Assembly: GCF_031456295.1 (NCBI RefSeq) | Contig: NZ_JAVDUJ010000001.1 | Location: forward strand, 1-64,000 | From: Arcanobacterium_A hippocoleae | GTDB lineage: Bacteria > Actinomycetota > Actinomycetes > Actinomycetales > Actinomycetaceae | Direction: 5' to 3' | Length of the DNA: 64,000 nt | Shown here: piece by piece, positions 51,724-60,294 of the stretch | Layout of the letters: every line of letters begins with the position of its first letter | Numbering within the stretch: position 1 is the stretch's first letter | Notes under the pieces: generated by a model | Told to the model about the DNA's origin: nothing | The model's input: the letters and a program-made list of their open reading frames with translations, nothing else | Databases searched by the model: none | Position numbers and translations under genes: made by a program

Positions 51724-52179
51724 ATGTCTCTTCACGCCATCTGGCATGCCATCCAAACCGGCCTCGCCGGTGTCGGTGCTTGGCTCGCCGCCTACCTTGG
51801 AGGCCTCGACGGCCTCGTCTATGCCCTGATTGTTTTCGCTATCGCCGACTACATCACCGGCGTGCTGGCCGCCATCAATGAGCGTCGCCTCAGCTCATCC
51901 GTCGGTTTTAGGGGTATCAGCCGCAAGATCCTCATCTTCACTCTCGTCGGACTCGCCCATTTGATCGACGTCCACGTTCTCGGTGCACCCGGTGTGCTTC
52001 GTGCGGCGGTCATTTTCTTCTACCTGTCCAACGAAGGCATCTCGCTGATGGAGAACGCCACCCGGCTCGGCCTGCCTGTCCCTGCCCAAATGCGTGGGGC
52101 GCTCGATGCGATCGCTAACCGCGCCGAAACAAGACCCTCATTGACCGAAACGACCACTGAAAACACAAAGGAGAACTAG
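51724..52179 (+). CDS. Phage holin, TcdE/phi-LC3-like
   Basis: 151 aa from the ATG at 51724 (GAAAGGAATC). Helices GLAGVGAWLAAYLGGLDGL, YALIVFAIADYITGVLAAI, then ISRKILIFTLVGLAHLIDVH. The DYITG motif is typical of the Cp-1/TcdE holin family. It forms membrane lesions for endolysin release; the endolysin gene follows at once. Confidence 0.92.
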   Translation: MSLHAIWHAIQTGLAGVGAWLAAYLGGLDGLVYALIVFAIADYITGVLAAINERRLSSSVGFRGISRKILIFTLVGLAHLIDVHVLGAPGVLRAAVIFFYLSNEGISLMENATRLGLPVPAQMRGALDAIANRAETRPSLTETTTENTKEN

Positions 52180-52181
52180 TC

Positions 52182-53159
52182 ATGAAGAATTGGCTCGCGC
52201 TTGAGGCTGACATCGACCTCATCATGAACAAGCACTATACACCCGGCAGGAACGGTCGGCGGATCGATAAGGTGATCATCCACCACAACGCCGGAAACCT
52301 CACGATTCGTGGCTGCTATGACGTGTGGCAGTCCCGTCCAGCGTCGGCCCACTACCAAGTCCAATCCGACGGACGCATCGGCCAGTTGGTGTGGGACCGG
52401 GATACCGCCTGGCATGCAGGAAACTGGGTAGCCAACACCACCTCCATCGGCATCGAACACGCCGACATGACTAGTGATTCATGGGCTGTGTCGGAGGCGT
52501 GCCTTGATAACGGCGCACACCTCGTGGCCGCGATCTGCAAGTTCTACGGTCTTGGCCGCCCGGCGTGGGGGAAGAACGTGTTCGGACACAAGGACTTCTC
52601 TGCGACTGCTTGCCCGGCATCTCTTGCTGGCTCCCAGCACGCGGCATACATGGCCCGCGCCCAGTCTTGGTATGACCAGATGACCGGTAGCGCACCAGCA
52701 CCTGCTCCTGCAGCGCCGAACATCGATGCCCTCGCAGATGCGGTTATTCGTGGCGAGTACGGCAACGGGGACGAGCGCAAGCGTCGCCTCGGAGCGAACT
52801 ATGCGGCTGTTCAGGCTCGCGTGAATGAGAAGCTTTCCGGCAACGCGCCCACGCCAACACCCGCACCAGCACCAGCCACACCGAACATCGACGCATTGGC
52901 TGACGCTGTCATTCGCGGCGAGTACGGCAACGGGGATGAGCGCAAGCGACGCCTCGGAGCCAACTACGCCGCCGTCCAACAGCGAGTCAACGAAAAGCTC
53001 TCCGGCCGAACGCCCGCGAAGCCCGCCGCACCCAACATCGATGCCCTCGCTGACGCCGTGATCCGTGGCGACTACGGCAACGGTGAAGAGCGTAAGCGCC
53101 GCCTCGGAAACCTTTACGGTGCGGTGCAGGCGCGAGTCAATGCCAAGCTCGGCTACTAA
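52182..53159 (+). CDS. Endolysin: amidase with three CW_7 repeats
   Basis: 325 aa. N-terminal amidase_2/PGRP domain (~15-160): KVIIHHNAGN, YQVQSDGRIGQLVWDRDTAW, then HKDFSATACPAS (zinc ligands His, His and Cys). Three C-terminal Cpl-7 (CW_7) wall-binding repeats (~178, ~234, ~285), each built from NIDALADAVIRGEYGNGDER then KRRLGANYAAVQARVN. Cuts between muramic acid and L-Ala. Holin-endolysin cassette, followed by a terminator. Confidence 0.95.
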   Translation: MKNWLALEADIDLIMNKHYTPGRNGRRIDKVIIHHNAGNLTIRGCYDVWQSRPASAHYQVQSDGRIGQLVWDRDTAWHAGNWVANTTSIGIEHADMTSDSWAVSEACLDNGAHLVAAICKFYGLGRPAWGKNVFGHKDFSATACPASLAGSQHAAYMARAQSWYDQMTGSAPAPAPAAPNIDALADAVIRGEYGNGDERKRRLGANYAAVQARVNEKLSGNAPTPTPAPAPATPNIDALADAVIRGEYGNGDERKRRLGANYAAVQQRVNEKLSGRTPAKPAAPNIDALADAVIRGDYGNGEERKRRLGNLYGAVQARVNAKLGY

Positions 53160-53184
53160 CCCCGCACGCCCCTGTGGCGTATTG

Positions 53185-53244
53185 AAGCCCCGTCATCACT
53201 GTGACTTCCCGGATTCTCGGGGAGCAGTTCATGGCGGGGCTTTT
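53185..53244 (+). terminator. Terminator of the lysis cassette
   Basis: AAGCCCCG (53185-53192) pairs with CGGGGCTT (53235-53242), followed by T-rich TTTTC. An inner CCCGGATTCTCGGGG stem lies in the loop. Ends the late operon just before RNA copy C. Confidence 0.7.
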
Positions 53245-53266
53245 CATCATTCTTGAGGCTTTCTTA

Positions 53267-53378
53267 CCCGTCCGGATTCGCAGGTGCCCGAGGGCGTATG
53301 GGCAGAAGGCTCACAACACCTCGGTTGAGGGGTTAACTCGGCACACATTCGTGGCCTTCTACTGAGAGGAGGCCAGTG
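53267..53378 (+). ncRNA. Switch-like leader RNA, copy C (recombination module)
   Basis: Head CCCGTCCGGATT (53267-53278) and GAGGGCGTATG (53290-53300), closed by CGTCC/GGGCG. AGAAGGC (53304-53310), right after the head, pairs perfectly with GCCTTCT (53354-53360). The same GGCCT also pairs with AGGCC (53370-53374), which would hide the ribosome site AGGAGG (53367-53372). GGGGTTAACTC is shared with copy A. The layout equals copy A while the pairing sequences differ, so structure and not sequence is kept. Confidence 0.7.
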
Positions 53379-53792
53379 ATGGCGTTAGACGAGAGAGAAA
53401 AACAAGCAGCCAGGCGCATGCGCTTGGGCGGGCTCGGGTATAAGGCGATCGCTGCACGTCTTGCGGTCAGCCGCGACCAGATCCGCGCCTACGTCACCCG
53501 CACAGGTATCGAACCAACAGCGAAAGCTGACCCTGATGGGCGCTGGTGCCGCTGGTGCGGAATCAAACTGCCGCAACGCGCGGATGGGAAGAAACCATCA
53601 TTTTGCTGTAGCGAGCATCGGCGGGCCTTCTGGCATACCCACCCAGAAGCAGGCACCCGTAACGCCTTCTATGAGTTCACGTGCGCCTACTGTGGTGAGG
53701 GGTTCGAGGCGTATGGGAATGCGGGGCGTAAGTACTGCTGCCATGCCTGCTACATCCGCCACCGGTTCGGCACCAAGGGTGGCAGTCGATGA
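53379..53792 (+). CDS. HTH plus zinc-finger protein of the recombination module
   Basis: 137 aa from the ATG at 53379 (GAGAGGAGGCCAGTG upstream). N-terminal HTH (~8-45): QAARRMRLGGLGYKAIAARL, then VSRDQIRAYVTRTG. Two Cys zinc units follow: WCRWCGIKLPQ...FCCSEHRRAFWHTHPE and FTCAYCGEGFEAYG...KYCCHACYIRH. Proteins of this design often precede SHOCT-like and serine recombinase genes in prophages, perhaps as excision regulators. First gene behind RNA copy C. Confidence 0.8.
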   Translation: MALDEREKQAARRMRLGGLGYKAIAARLAVSRDQIRAYVTRTGIEPTAKADPDGRWCRWCGIKLPQRADGKKPSFCCSEHRRAFWHTHPEAGTRNAFYEFTCAYCGEGFEAYGNAGRKYCCHACYIRHRFGTKGGSR

Positions 53793-53977
53793 CAAAGAGC
53801 GTGTTTGATGCCGAGGTTGATCTAGCCAGGGTTGTGGGGTTCATTGATCGGCTCACTGACACTGGTGCACTGACCGACAGTGAAGCCCGCGTGGTGTTGA
53901 CTCGTGTGGCGGGGGAATTTCCTGCTGTTGTTGGTGGGCTGATTTTGCGGGTTCGACTGGATAAAACGCGGGTTTAG
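53789..53977 (+). CDS. SHOCT-like small protein, 62 aa
   Basis: Overlaps the zinc-finger stop by four bases. Core RLTDTGALTDSEARVVLTRV resembles SHOCT-type oligomerisation helices (LxxxGxLTxxE). Such proteins occur ahead of large serine recombinases and may be recombination directionality or accessory factors. Related to the N-terminus of the remnant at 501. Confidence 0.65.
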   Translation: MTKSVFDAEVDLARVVGFIDRLTDTGALTDSEARVVLTRVAGEFPAVVGGLILRVRLDKTRV

Positions 53978-54050
53978 AGCGTAGATGGATACAACCAGCT
54001 GAACCCCTTATTTATTAGGGGAAACGAGCAGTGTAAGGAGATTGAGATAC

Positions 54051-55298
54051 ATGGGTGAGATGAGGGTGATCCCGGCGAGACCAGCACGGCCGCAGCGGTT
54101 GAGGGTAGCGGCCTACGCGCGGGTGTCCACTGAGCACGAACGGCAATTGTCGTCGATCGCCGCCCAGGTGTCGTACTACTCCCATCTGATTCAATCCACC
54201 CCTGGGTGGGACTATGTCGGGGTGTTTATCGACGAAGGTATTACCGGCACCTCCACCAAGCATCGCGATGGATTCAAACGCCTCATGGACACCGCTAGGG
54301 CAGGCGGCATTGACGTTATTTTGACGAAGTCGATCTCGCGCCTTGCCCGCAACACTGTCGATCTGCTTGATGCGGTGCGCGAGCTGAAAGCCCTCGGGGT
54401 GGCGGTGCGTTTCGAACGCGAACAGATCGACACCCTCAGCGCTGACGGGGAACTCCTACTGACGCTGCTGGCATCGTTTGTGCAGGAAGAATCTCGATCC
54501 ATGTCAAAGAACGTCAAGTGGGGGATCAGGAAGAAATACGCCGACGGGTCAGTGCATTCGCGCCAACCCTACGGCTACCAATATTTAGGTGGCGACCTGG
54601 TCATCATTGAGGCCGAAGCCAAGATTATCAGAAGGATATTCGCGGAGTTCCTCGCAGGCATCTCACCCGAAGCCACCGCCACCCGGCTCAACGCTGAAGG
54701 GGTCAAGCCCAGGCGGGGAGCCAAGTTTCGTGGGAAGACGATCCGCAAATGGCTCGAAAACGAAATCTACACAGGCCGCGCGGTGCTGCAAAAGTATTAC
54801 CGTCCAAACGTTGCAGAATCGAACTGTCATACCAACACAGGTGAGCTGCCCCGCTATCTTGTCGACGAATCCCACCCGGCCATCATCGACCAAACCACGT
54901 TCGACGCCGTCCAAGCCGAACTTGTCCGCCGCAGGCACCTTGGACGTGGAGCCACACCCTCAGGTGGCACGACCGGGCTCACCTCACGGATCGAATGCTT
55001 TGTCTGTGGCAGGTTCTATCACCGACGAACTAAGACAGGCCGCCACCGTTCTTACAAGTTCTGGTGGTGCGAAACCGCAACCAAAGGCAAAGGCAACCCC
55101 TGCCACGCACCCCAAATCCGAGAAACCCGCCTCACCCGGATCTGCACCCATGTGCTCGGCTTCGATGCCTGGGACGACGACACGGCTCTGACCAGCCTGG
55201 CGAAGATCGTCGTCAACCCGGATCGCACGCTCACCATCCACACCACCCGCACCGAAACGCCAGTGACGGTGAAGCTGGACGAGAGGAGCACACGGTGA
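54051..55298 (+). CDS. Large serine recombinase 1
   Basis: 415 aa from the ATG at 54051 (TAAGGAGAT upstream). Catalytic resolvase domain with Ser26 in VAAYARVSTEHERQ, EGITGTSTKHRDGFKRLMDT and ILTKSISRLARNTVDLLDAV. Recombinase domain (YGYQYLGGDLVIIEAEAKII, then IRKWLENEIYTGRAVLQKYY). Zinc ribbon SRIECFVCGRFYHRRTKTGR with later Cys, and a short C-terminal tail without long coiled coil. The next recombinase starts in its stop. It may act with recombinase 2 in integration or excision. Confidence 0.92.
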   Translation: MGEMRVIPARPARPQRLRVAAYARVSTEHERQLSSIAAQVSYYSHLIQSTPGWDYVGVFIDEGITGTSTKHRDGFKRLMDTARAGGIDVILTKSISRLARNTVDLLDAVRELKALGVAVRFEREQIDTLSADGELLLTLLASFVQEESRSMSKNVKWGIRKKYADGSVHSRQPYGYQYLGGDLVIIEAEAKIIRRIFAEFLAGISPEATATRLNAEGVKPRRGAKFRGKTIRKWLENEIYTGRAVLQKYYRPNVAESNCHTNTGELPRYLVDESHPAIIDQTTFDAVQAELVRRRHLGRGATPSGGTTGLTSRIECFVCGRFYHRRTKTGRHRSYKFWWCETATKGKGNPCHAPQIRETRLTRICTHVLGFDAWDDDTALTSLAKIVVNPDRTLTIHTTRTETPVTVKLDERSTR

Positions 55299-56875
55299 CC
55301 ACGACGCAGATTCGGCGGAAGCGGGTCACCGCGATCCCAGCCACGAAAACACCCGGCCACGCTACGGTGCTGGGTGTTCAGCGTCGGCGTAGAGTGGCGG
55401 CCTACGCGCGGGTATCCACCGAAGCTGAGGAACAAGCCTCCTCCTACGAGGCACAGATCGACTACTACACCCACTACATCCAATCCCGCACCGAGTGGGA
55501 ATTCGCAGGTATGTATGCCGACGAAGGCATCACCGGCACGAGCACGAAACACCGCGAAGGCTTCAAAACCATGATCGCCGACGCCCTGGCAGGCAAAATC
55601 GACCTCATCCTCACCAAGAGTGTGTCCCGGTTTGCTCGCAACACCGTCGACTCCTTGACCACCGTGCGCAAGCTCAAAGACGCAGGCGTGGAGGTCTACT
55701 TCGAAAAAGAAAACATCTGGACACTCGATTCCAAAGGCGAACTGCTCATCACCATCATGTCCAGCCTGGCGCAAGAAGAATCCCGCTCAATTTCCGAGAA
55801 CGTCACCTGGGGCCACCGTAAACGCTTCGCCGACGGGAAAATCATGGTCCCCTACGCTTCACTGTTGGGCTACAAGAAAGGCGATGACGGAAACCTCGCC
55901 ATCGACGAAACCCAAGCCCCGATCGTGCGGCGCATCTACGCCACCTTCCTAGAAGGCGCAACACCTCAAACCATCGCCAAAGAACTCACCGCTGATCAGA
56001 TTCCTACACCGCGTGGCAAACAAATCTGGTCGCCATCCACTGTGCGATCGATCCTGACCAACGAGAAATACAAAGGCGACGCGCTGCTCCAAAAGAGCTT
56101 CACTACCGACTTCCTGACCAAAACCATGAAAGTCAACGAAGGCGAAGTACCCCAGTACTACGTCACCGGCAACCACGAACCCATCATCACCCCAGCCACC
56201 TGGGACGTGGTCCAAGCAGAACTCGCCCGCCGCGCAGGCAAAGGCACCTCCAATACCCACCCCTTTGCCAACAAGATCACCTGCAGCGAGTGTGGTGGCT
56301 CGTTCGGGAGGAAAGTGTGGCACTCCACCAGCAAATACCGCCGCTATATCTGGCGCTGCAACAACAAATACAAGAAAATTCATCGTTGCGCGACACCCCA
56401 CGTCACCGAGGAGCAGATCAAAAACGCCTTCGTCGCCACCCTGGCTGAGCACGTCACCAACACTGACGTTCTCGATAACACCATGTGCCTGCTCGACGAA
56501 ACCGTCTACGACACCCGCGAGTTGGAAACTCAACAGGCCACGCTAGGGGAGCGGATCGAAGAAACGATCACGCTGATGAACCAACTCATCACCACCGCAG
56601 CAGCCACAACCCACGACCCCGACGACTACGACCGCCACTACCACCAGCTCGAAACCCGACACCGCCAACTCGAGACCGAGCACCAGCACATCACCGACAA
56701 GATCGACGACCTGCGCCACCGCCGAGCACAAGCCATCAAAGTCCACGTCTACCTCGCCACCCTGCCACCACTCGCATACAGCGACCAAGCATGGAACACC
56801 CTCGTCGACCACGCCATTATCAACACTAATGGAGCCATCAGCGTCATCTTCAAAGACGAACAATCGGCCAGCTAA
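55295..56875 (+). CDS. Large serine recombinase 2
   Basis: 526 aa, GTG start at 55295 overlapping the previous stop. Catalytic Ser41 in AAYARVSTEAEEQASSY, then EGITGTSTKHREGF and LTKSVSRFARNTVDSLTTV. Recombinase domain IPTPRGKQIWSPSTVRSILT, zinc ribbon ITCSECGGSFGRKVWHSTSK then RCATPHVTEEQ, and a long coiled-coil arm (~395-480), the part that governs synapsis direction in phage integrases. Likely main integrase. attR-like inverted repeat 83 bp after its stop. Confidence 0.93.
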   Translation: MTTTQIRRKRVTAIPATKTPGHATVLGVQRRRRVAAYARVSTEAEEQASSYEAQIDYYTHYIQSRTEWEFAGMYADEGITGTSTKHREGFKTMIADALAGKIDLILTKSVSRFARNTVDSLTTVRKLKDAGVEVYFEKENIWTLDSKGELLITIMSSLAQEESRSISENVTWGHRKRFADGKIMVPYASLLGYKKGDDGNLAIDETQAPIVRRIYATFLEGATPQTIAKELTADQIPTPRGKQIWSPSTVRSILTNEKYKGDALLQKSFTTDFLTKTMKVNEGEVPQYYVTGNHEPIITPATWDVVQAELARRAGKGTSNTHPFANKITCSECGGSFGRKVWHSTSKYRRYIWRCNNKYKKIHRCATPHVTEEQIKNAFVATLAEHVTNTDVLDNTMCLLDETVYDTRELETQQATLGERIEETITLMNQLITTAAATTHDPDDYDRHYHQLETRHRQLETEHQHITDKIDDLRHRRAQAIKVHVYLATLPPLAYSDQAWNTLVDHAIINTNGAISVIFKDEQSAS

Positions 56876-56958
56876 CTCGCTCACAGCAATAAAACCAGCA
56901 ATTCCTACCCCGTCTTTGGAAAACACCCCCTACCGAATGAATCTGCCCCCAAGCCAGT

Positions 56959-57013
56959 CTTGTATCAAAATGAACGTGTAAGTAACCATTAGGACGCTCA
57001 TTTTGATACAAAG
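56959..57013. other. Near-perfect inverted repeat; candidate right attachment site
   Basis: CTTGTATCAAAATGAACGT (56959-56977) is inverted as ACGCTCATTTTGATACAAAG (56994-57013), one internal mismatch and one extra A, 16-nt spacer. It lies 83 bp after the recombinase stop, where a serine-integrase att site is expected. GATACAA is shared with motifs at 206, 1351, 4174 and 57323. A transcription terminator is a weaker alternative because no T-run follows. Confidence 0.6.
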
Positions 57014-57192
57014 TATCGAGGTGAGCGTCTTTTGTTGTGCGGGCGGTGTTGGTGCTTGTCAGGGCGGTATTGGTGGTTGTTTTGAGGCGGTTCTTGCCCT
57101 GTCTTTGGGGCGTTTGGTGAGGGGTTGCGGCGGGGTTTTCGACCCCTTTTGCCGTCGGTTTACGTGGCGTGGAGTGGTCGGTCCTTGTTGCC

Positions 57193-57300
57193 GCTAAAAA
57201 GTACGAGTTCCGCTAAAAAGTATGGGGTGTCGCTGAAAAGTATGGCTTGGTGCTAAAAGGTTTGGGTAAGCGTTAAAAAGTATGGGTCTGTGCCGAAGTT
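57193..57300 (+). repeat. Six-unit ~20-bp tandem array
   Basis: Units start at 57193, 57212, 57232, 57252, 57272 and 57292; core G(C/T)(T/C)(A/G)AAAAGTATGG. Same orientation as the left-side arrays. Flanked by GATACAA at 57005 and GGATACAA at 57323. This is the longest array of the family. Confidence 0.75.
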
Positions 57301-57535
57301 TGGGTCGGGAATGAGAGTGGATTGGATACAAAGTTAGTTTCGACTTTGGTGCGATTTGCTGAAGCTTATGGCTTGTGAGCACAGCAAAAGGATGATTCCG
57401 CAGGTTAGCGCTTAGTGCGTTGATGCGTGTGAAGAACTTGAGCCAGTTCGGACTAACGCTGGCATAAATAGCCAACTCCCCCTTACAAAGAAGTATGGGA
57501 GTAACGTCGAAAAGTATGGATAGCACCGAAGGTTG
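57301..57535. repeat. Second right-side module with three units
   Basis: ATTGGATACAAAG near 57321, then units at ~57489, 57509 (GTCGAAAAGTATGG) and 57529, period 20. The last abuts the helicase gene stop. No gene is supported from 56876 to 57535 apart from these repeats. Confidence 0.6.
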
Positions 57536-58663
57536 TCAACATTCCTCCGGTGCCCATACGGTGAGAGCTACAGACGTGTCTGAGACCAGCTTCTTACGTG
57601 GTCGGTCAACAACAATTGCGACAGAGTGCTTGGCGCGGGTTACTGCGACGTAGAATGAACAGGCGCTTTTGTCGTCGAGCTGCTGGTTCTTAAGGCAGAA
57701 ATCCTGAATGGACTTCGTTGCGAGGATCATTACGCGTTCATAGGTGCGCCCTTTGGCGACCCCGAAGTTGATGGGGTGAAGCGCAGCTTGATCTTTCCAC
57801 GATGCTTTTGAGTGGCGCAGGATGGTTGGCGCAAAGGCGGTGTAGTAACTTTCAAGGTCTTGTTTGGCTACAAGAAAGACGCCGTTATGAGATGAGCTCT
57901 CGTGCATCAACGATATGGTTGGAGCAAATTCGAGGCTTGCAGGAAAGATGGTGTCTGAGAATTCAGCAATAGCCTGGTTGAACCGATACGTTTCGGTTTT
58001 TTCTGTGATTTGTAGACATCCTTGCTTCTCGAACGCTCGATACCAATGGACAAGGTTTTGACGGTCTGCGCCTTTGTTCCTGTTTGATGACAGGCTACTG
58101 TCGAGTAGTGATTGGCGGCTGTCTCCCACAATTAGGCATCGAACATTTTCCTGCTTGAGGAGCTGGGCGATGACATCTAAGCCGCTACGGCTGATATCCT
58201 GGGCTTCATCGATAAGTATTTCGTCATATATTTGTGAGAGACGATTCTCTACAAGGCCATTAGCCTTGAGCATGATCTGTGTGGCAAGTTCTTCCAGATG
58301 ATCTTTGTAAACGAGCCCATTTGTGGTGAAGTATCTCTGTGGGTCGGTTTTCTTTATGTACCGAATCTTTGCACGCGCTTCACCGGCATCAAAGATGAAA
58401 CCATTGATCCTCTGCTTGGGGAACGCTAAGGGCAAGTAGGGACGGACTACGTGATGTAGGAGAAAGGCGTACCAGCCTTCTATCTCGGGGAAACGTCCAG
58501 ATTGCGTAGTGCTAGTTTTAAGACGTCCTTCAATCTCGTCTTGACCGGCGAGTGTTAACGTGAGAATCAATCTCCGTGTATCGGCTTTCTCTTGTGCACA
58601 GTGGTCAATGATGTGCTGAGTCTTTCCCGACCCTGCACATGCATGAATGAAATGGTGCTTCAT
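57536..58663 (-). CDS. UvrD-like helicase, GajB-like
   Basis: 375 aa, shorter than typical GajB. Superfamily 1 motifs: I ACAGSGKTQH (~9-18), II ILIDEAQDISRSG (~150), III CLIVGDSRQSLLDS, IV/V region INFGVAKGRTYERVMILAT and VI FYVAVTRAKHSVAIVVD. The accessory 1B/2B domains look reduced. The ATG overlaps the stop of the OLD nuclease gene. Gabija pairs such a helicase with an OLD nuclease that cuts phage DNA when nucleotides fall. Here both are appended to a type III restriction operon. Confidence 0.82.
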   Translation of the reverse strand: MKHHFIHACAGSGKTQHIIDHCAQEKADTRRLILTLTLAGQDEIEGRLKTSTTQSGRFPEIEGWYAFLLHHVVRPYLPLAFPKQRINGFIFDAGEARAKIRYIKKTDPQRYFTTNGLVYKDHLEELATQIMLKANGLVENRLSQIYDEILIDEAQDISRSGLDVIAQLLKQENVRCLIVGDSRQSLLDSSLSSNRNKGADRQNLVHWYRAFEKQGCLQITEKTETYRFNQAIAEFSDTIFPASLEFAPTISLMHESSSHNGVFLVAKQDLESYYTAFAPTILRHSKASWKDQAALHPINFGVAKGRTYERVMILATKSIQDFCLKNQQLDDKSACSFYVAVTRAKHSVAIVVDRPRKKLVSDTSVALTVWAPEEC

Positions 58664-60294
58664 GGCTGCGCCTCGATTATTTTCTCGATGGCCATGAACG
58701 CTTCTTTGAAATACTCAGGTGGATTCAAGGTGTGATCCGATTCTGCGATTGCCAAAGCCGACTTAGTTTTATTTCCATTCTTTTGCATCCATAGCGCAAT
58801 GGGATCTAACCTGACATTTGGGAAAATTTGTTTCAACAAAGCGTTGTTTCCTGCGCTTTCAATTTGGGGTTCAAGCGTGTTTCCCAAGTCTGGGTGGCCG
58901 ACGAAGATGTAGCGCTTTCCTTTTTCGAGATAATCTCTAAAGCTATTTTGCCAATGCTCTATGGAATGCCCATCGTTATCTCTAAGGGCAAACAGCGGTT
59001 TGTGCAGTAATTTGGCCAGCTCGAAACATCTTTTGAAAGAGACACCGTTAACTGCCATGACATCAACTCCGCAGTCCAGAGGTTCTCGCCCGAAATAGTC
59101 ATGAAAGAACCTATTAAAGATGATTTCGTCTGATGGTCCCTCGACGACGACCATGAGGTCCGCGAGGATCAATCGAAGTGTGTCAAATCCGGAGAGTTTT
59201 TGAAAATATTGAATTGTTTCGCTTTCAAGGGACTCGAATCGAGCTGGATGCCCATTGGAGATCAAAGTGATTTGGTTGAGTCCAAGTCGGTTAAGAATAT
59301 AGGAGCTATGGGTTGTAATGAATACTTGTCGGCCGTGAGAAGCCTCTTGGATGTAGGAAATGAGCTGACGCATCCGAGTATGGCTGAGGTGATTCTCTGG
59401 TTCCTCGACAAAGATGAGACTGCTCTCATTAGCGTTTCGCCCTAACGCAAGAATCGTTTTCGCCACAGACTGGTTTCCTTGTCCTGCCATTGACAGCGGC
59501 ACGGAATCAATGTCTGGAATCAAAGTGCTTTCCCATGAAGCCGACCGTGATTGGTCGACTTGCAAACCAACCACTGCCCCAGGGATTGAGTGGCTTTCAT
59601 CACAGAGCGTGCTGTTCAACTCCTGCAGAACATCGCGGCCGAGCGTTGCACGGAGTTTTCGGTGCTCAACAGACACTTTGCTCCGGTCCTTGGAATCAAG
59701 CCGTGTCTCAAGAATTTGTCTCGTGTAATAGTTGATACCGCGTTCGGATTGGATTGTGCGACTGTCGATTAGCGAAACAATCAGGTCTTTCGGTCGACGC
59801 AAGACTGGAAATCCTGCAAAACTTAGCCATTCGACTATGTAATATTCGGCTGGCAGGATTTCAGGGCAGTCCTCTTGTTTGACATACTCGTTGAGCTCTT
59901 GCGTGTATTCGGGATCGGGATGTGCCCATATGGAGAGGCCTACAGAATCTTCGTTTGCCATGTTATTGACGCCCCGGAGCTTCTGTAGCTCTCCCTTCTC
60001 TGTATCGAAGTAAACATCGATACGGAATTCAGGAGCAGTTTGGTAATTACGGTCAAGAGGGTCTTTAGAGAAGAACTCACTCACCAGTTGTTGATTGAAC
60101 CAATACGGGTTGAGGTAATCTGTAGCTCGCGTACCATTGACGTGTCCGGTGAGTGCCAGTGTTATCGCTTCGATAAGTGTTGACTTGCCAGCTTCGTTTC
60201 CGCCAACGATGATGTTGGTTCCAGGTGTGGGTTCAAACGTAAACTCTCTGAATCTCCGATAACCAAGTATTTGTACCTTCGATAGTATTGTCAC
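58660..60294 (-). CDS. OLD-family ATPase/TOPRIM nuclease, GajA-like
   Basis: 544 aa. ABC-type ATPase: Walker A VGGNEAGKSTLIEAI (~30-44), LSMAGQGNQSVAK (~270), Walker B SLIFVEEPENHLSHTRM (~292) and VFITTHSSYIL (~325). C-terminal TOPRIM: LMVVVEGPSDEIIFNRF (Glu, ~385) and FALRDNDGHS (D-x-D, ~436), followed by HPDLGNTLEP. All metal-binding residues are present. Length and next-door helicase match Gabija. The start overlaps the Res stop (ATGA), so it is translated with the restriction system. Confidence 0.85.
   Translation of the reverse strand: MTILSKVQILGYRRFREFTFEPTPGTNIIVGGNEAGKSTLIEAITLALTGHVNGTRATDYLNPYWFNQQLVSEFFSKDPLDRNYQTAPEFRIDVYFDTEKGELQKLRGVNNMANEDSVGLSIWAHPDPEYTQELNEYVKQEDCPEILPAEYYIVEWLSFAGFPVLRRPKDLIVSLIDSRTIQSERGINYYTRQILETRLDSKDRSKVSVEHRKLRATLGRDVLQELNSTLCDESHSIPGAVVGLQVDQSRSASWESTLIPDIDSVPLSMAGQGNQSVAKTILALGRNANESSLIFVEEPENHLSHTRMRQLISYIQEASHGRQVFITTHSSYILNRLGLNQITLISNGHPARFESLESETIQYFQKLSGFDTLRLILADLMVVVEGPSDEIIFNRFFHDYFGREPLDCGVDVMAVNGVSFKRCFELAKLLHKPLFALRDNDGHSIEHWQNSFRDYLEKGKRYIFVGHPDLGNTLEPQIESAGNNALLKQIFPNVRLDPIALWMQKNGNKTKSALAIAESDHTLNPPEYFKEAFMAIEKIIEAQP

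Noticed and set aside
52720..53150. Three ~150-bp direct repeats considered as a mobile repeat
   Set aside because: They are the CW_7 wall-binding repeats of the endolysin.
55949..56926. Long reverse frames (194 and 127 codons)
   Set aside because: Antisense to recombinase 2, low-complexity Val/Gly-rich products.
57003..57197. 64-codon frame in the right attachment region
   Set aside because: Low-complexity, lies in a module that is non-coding in its other copies.
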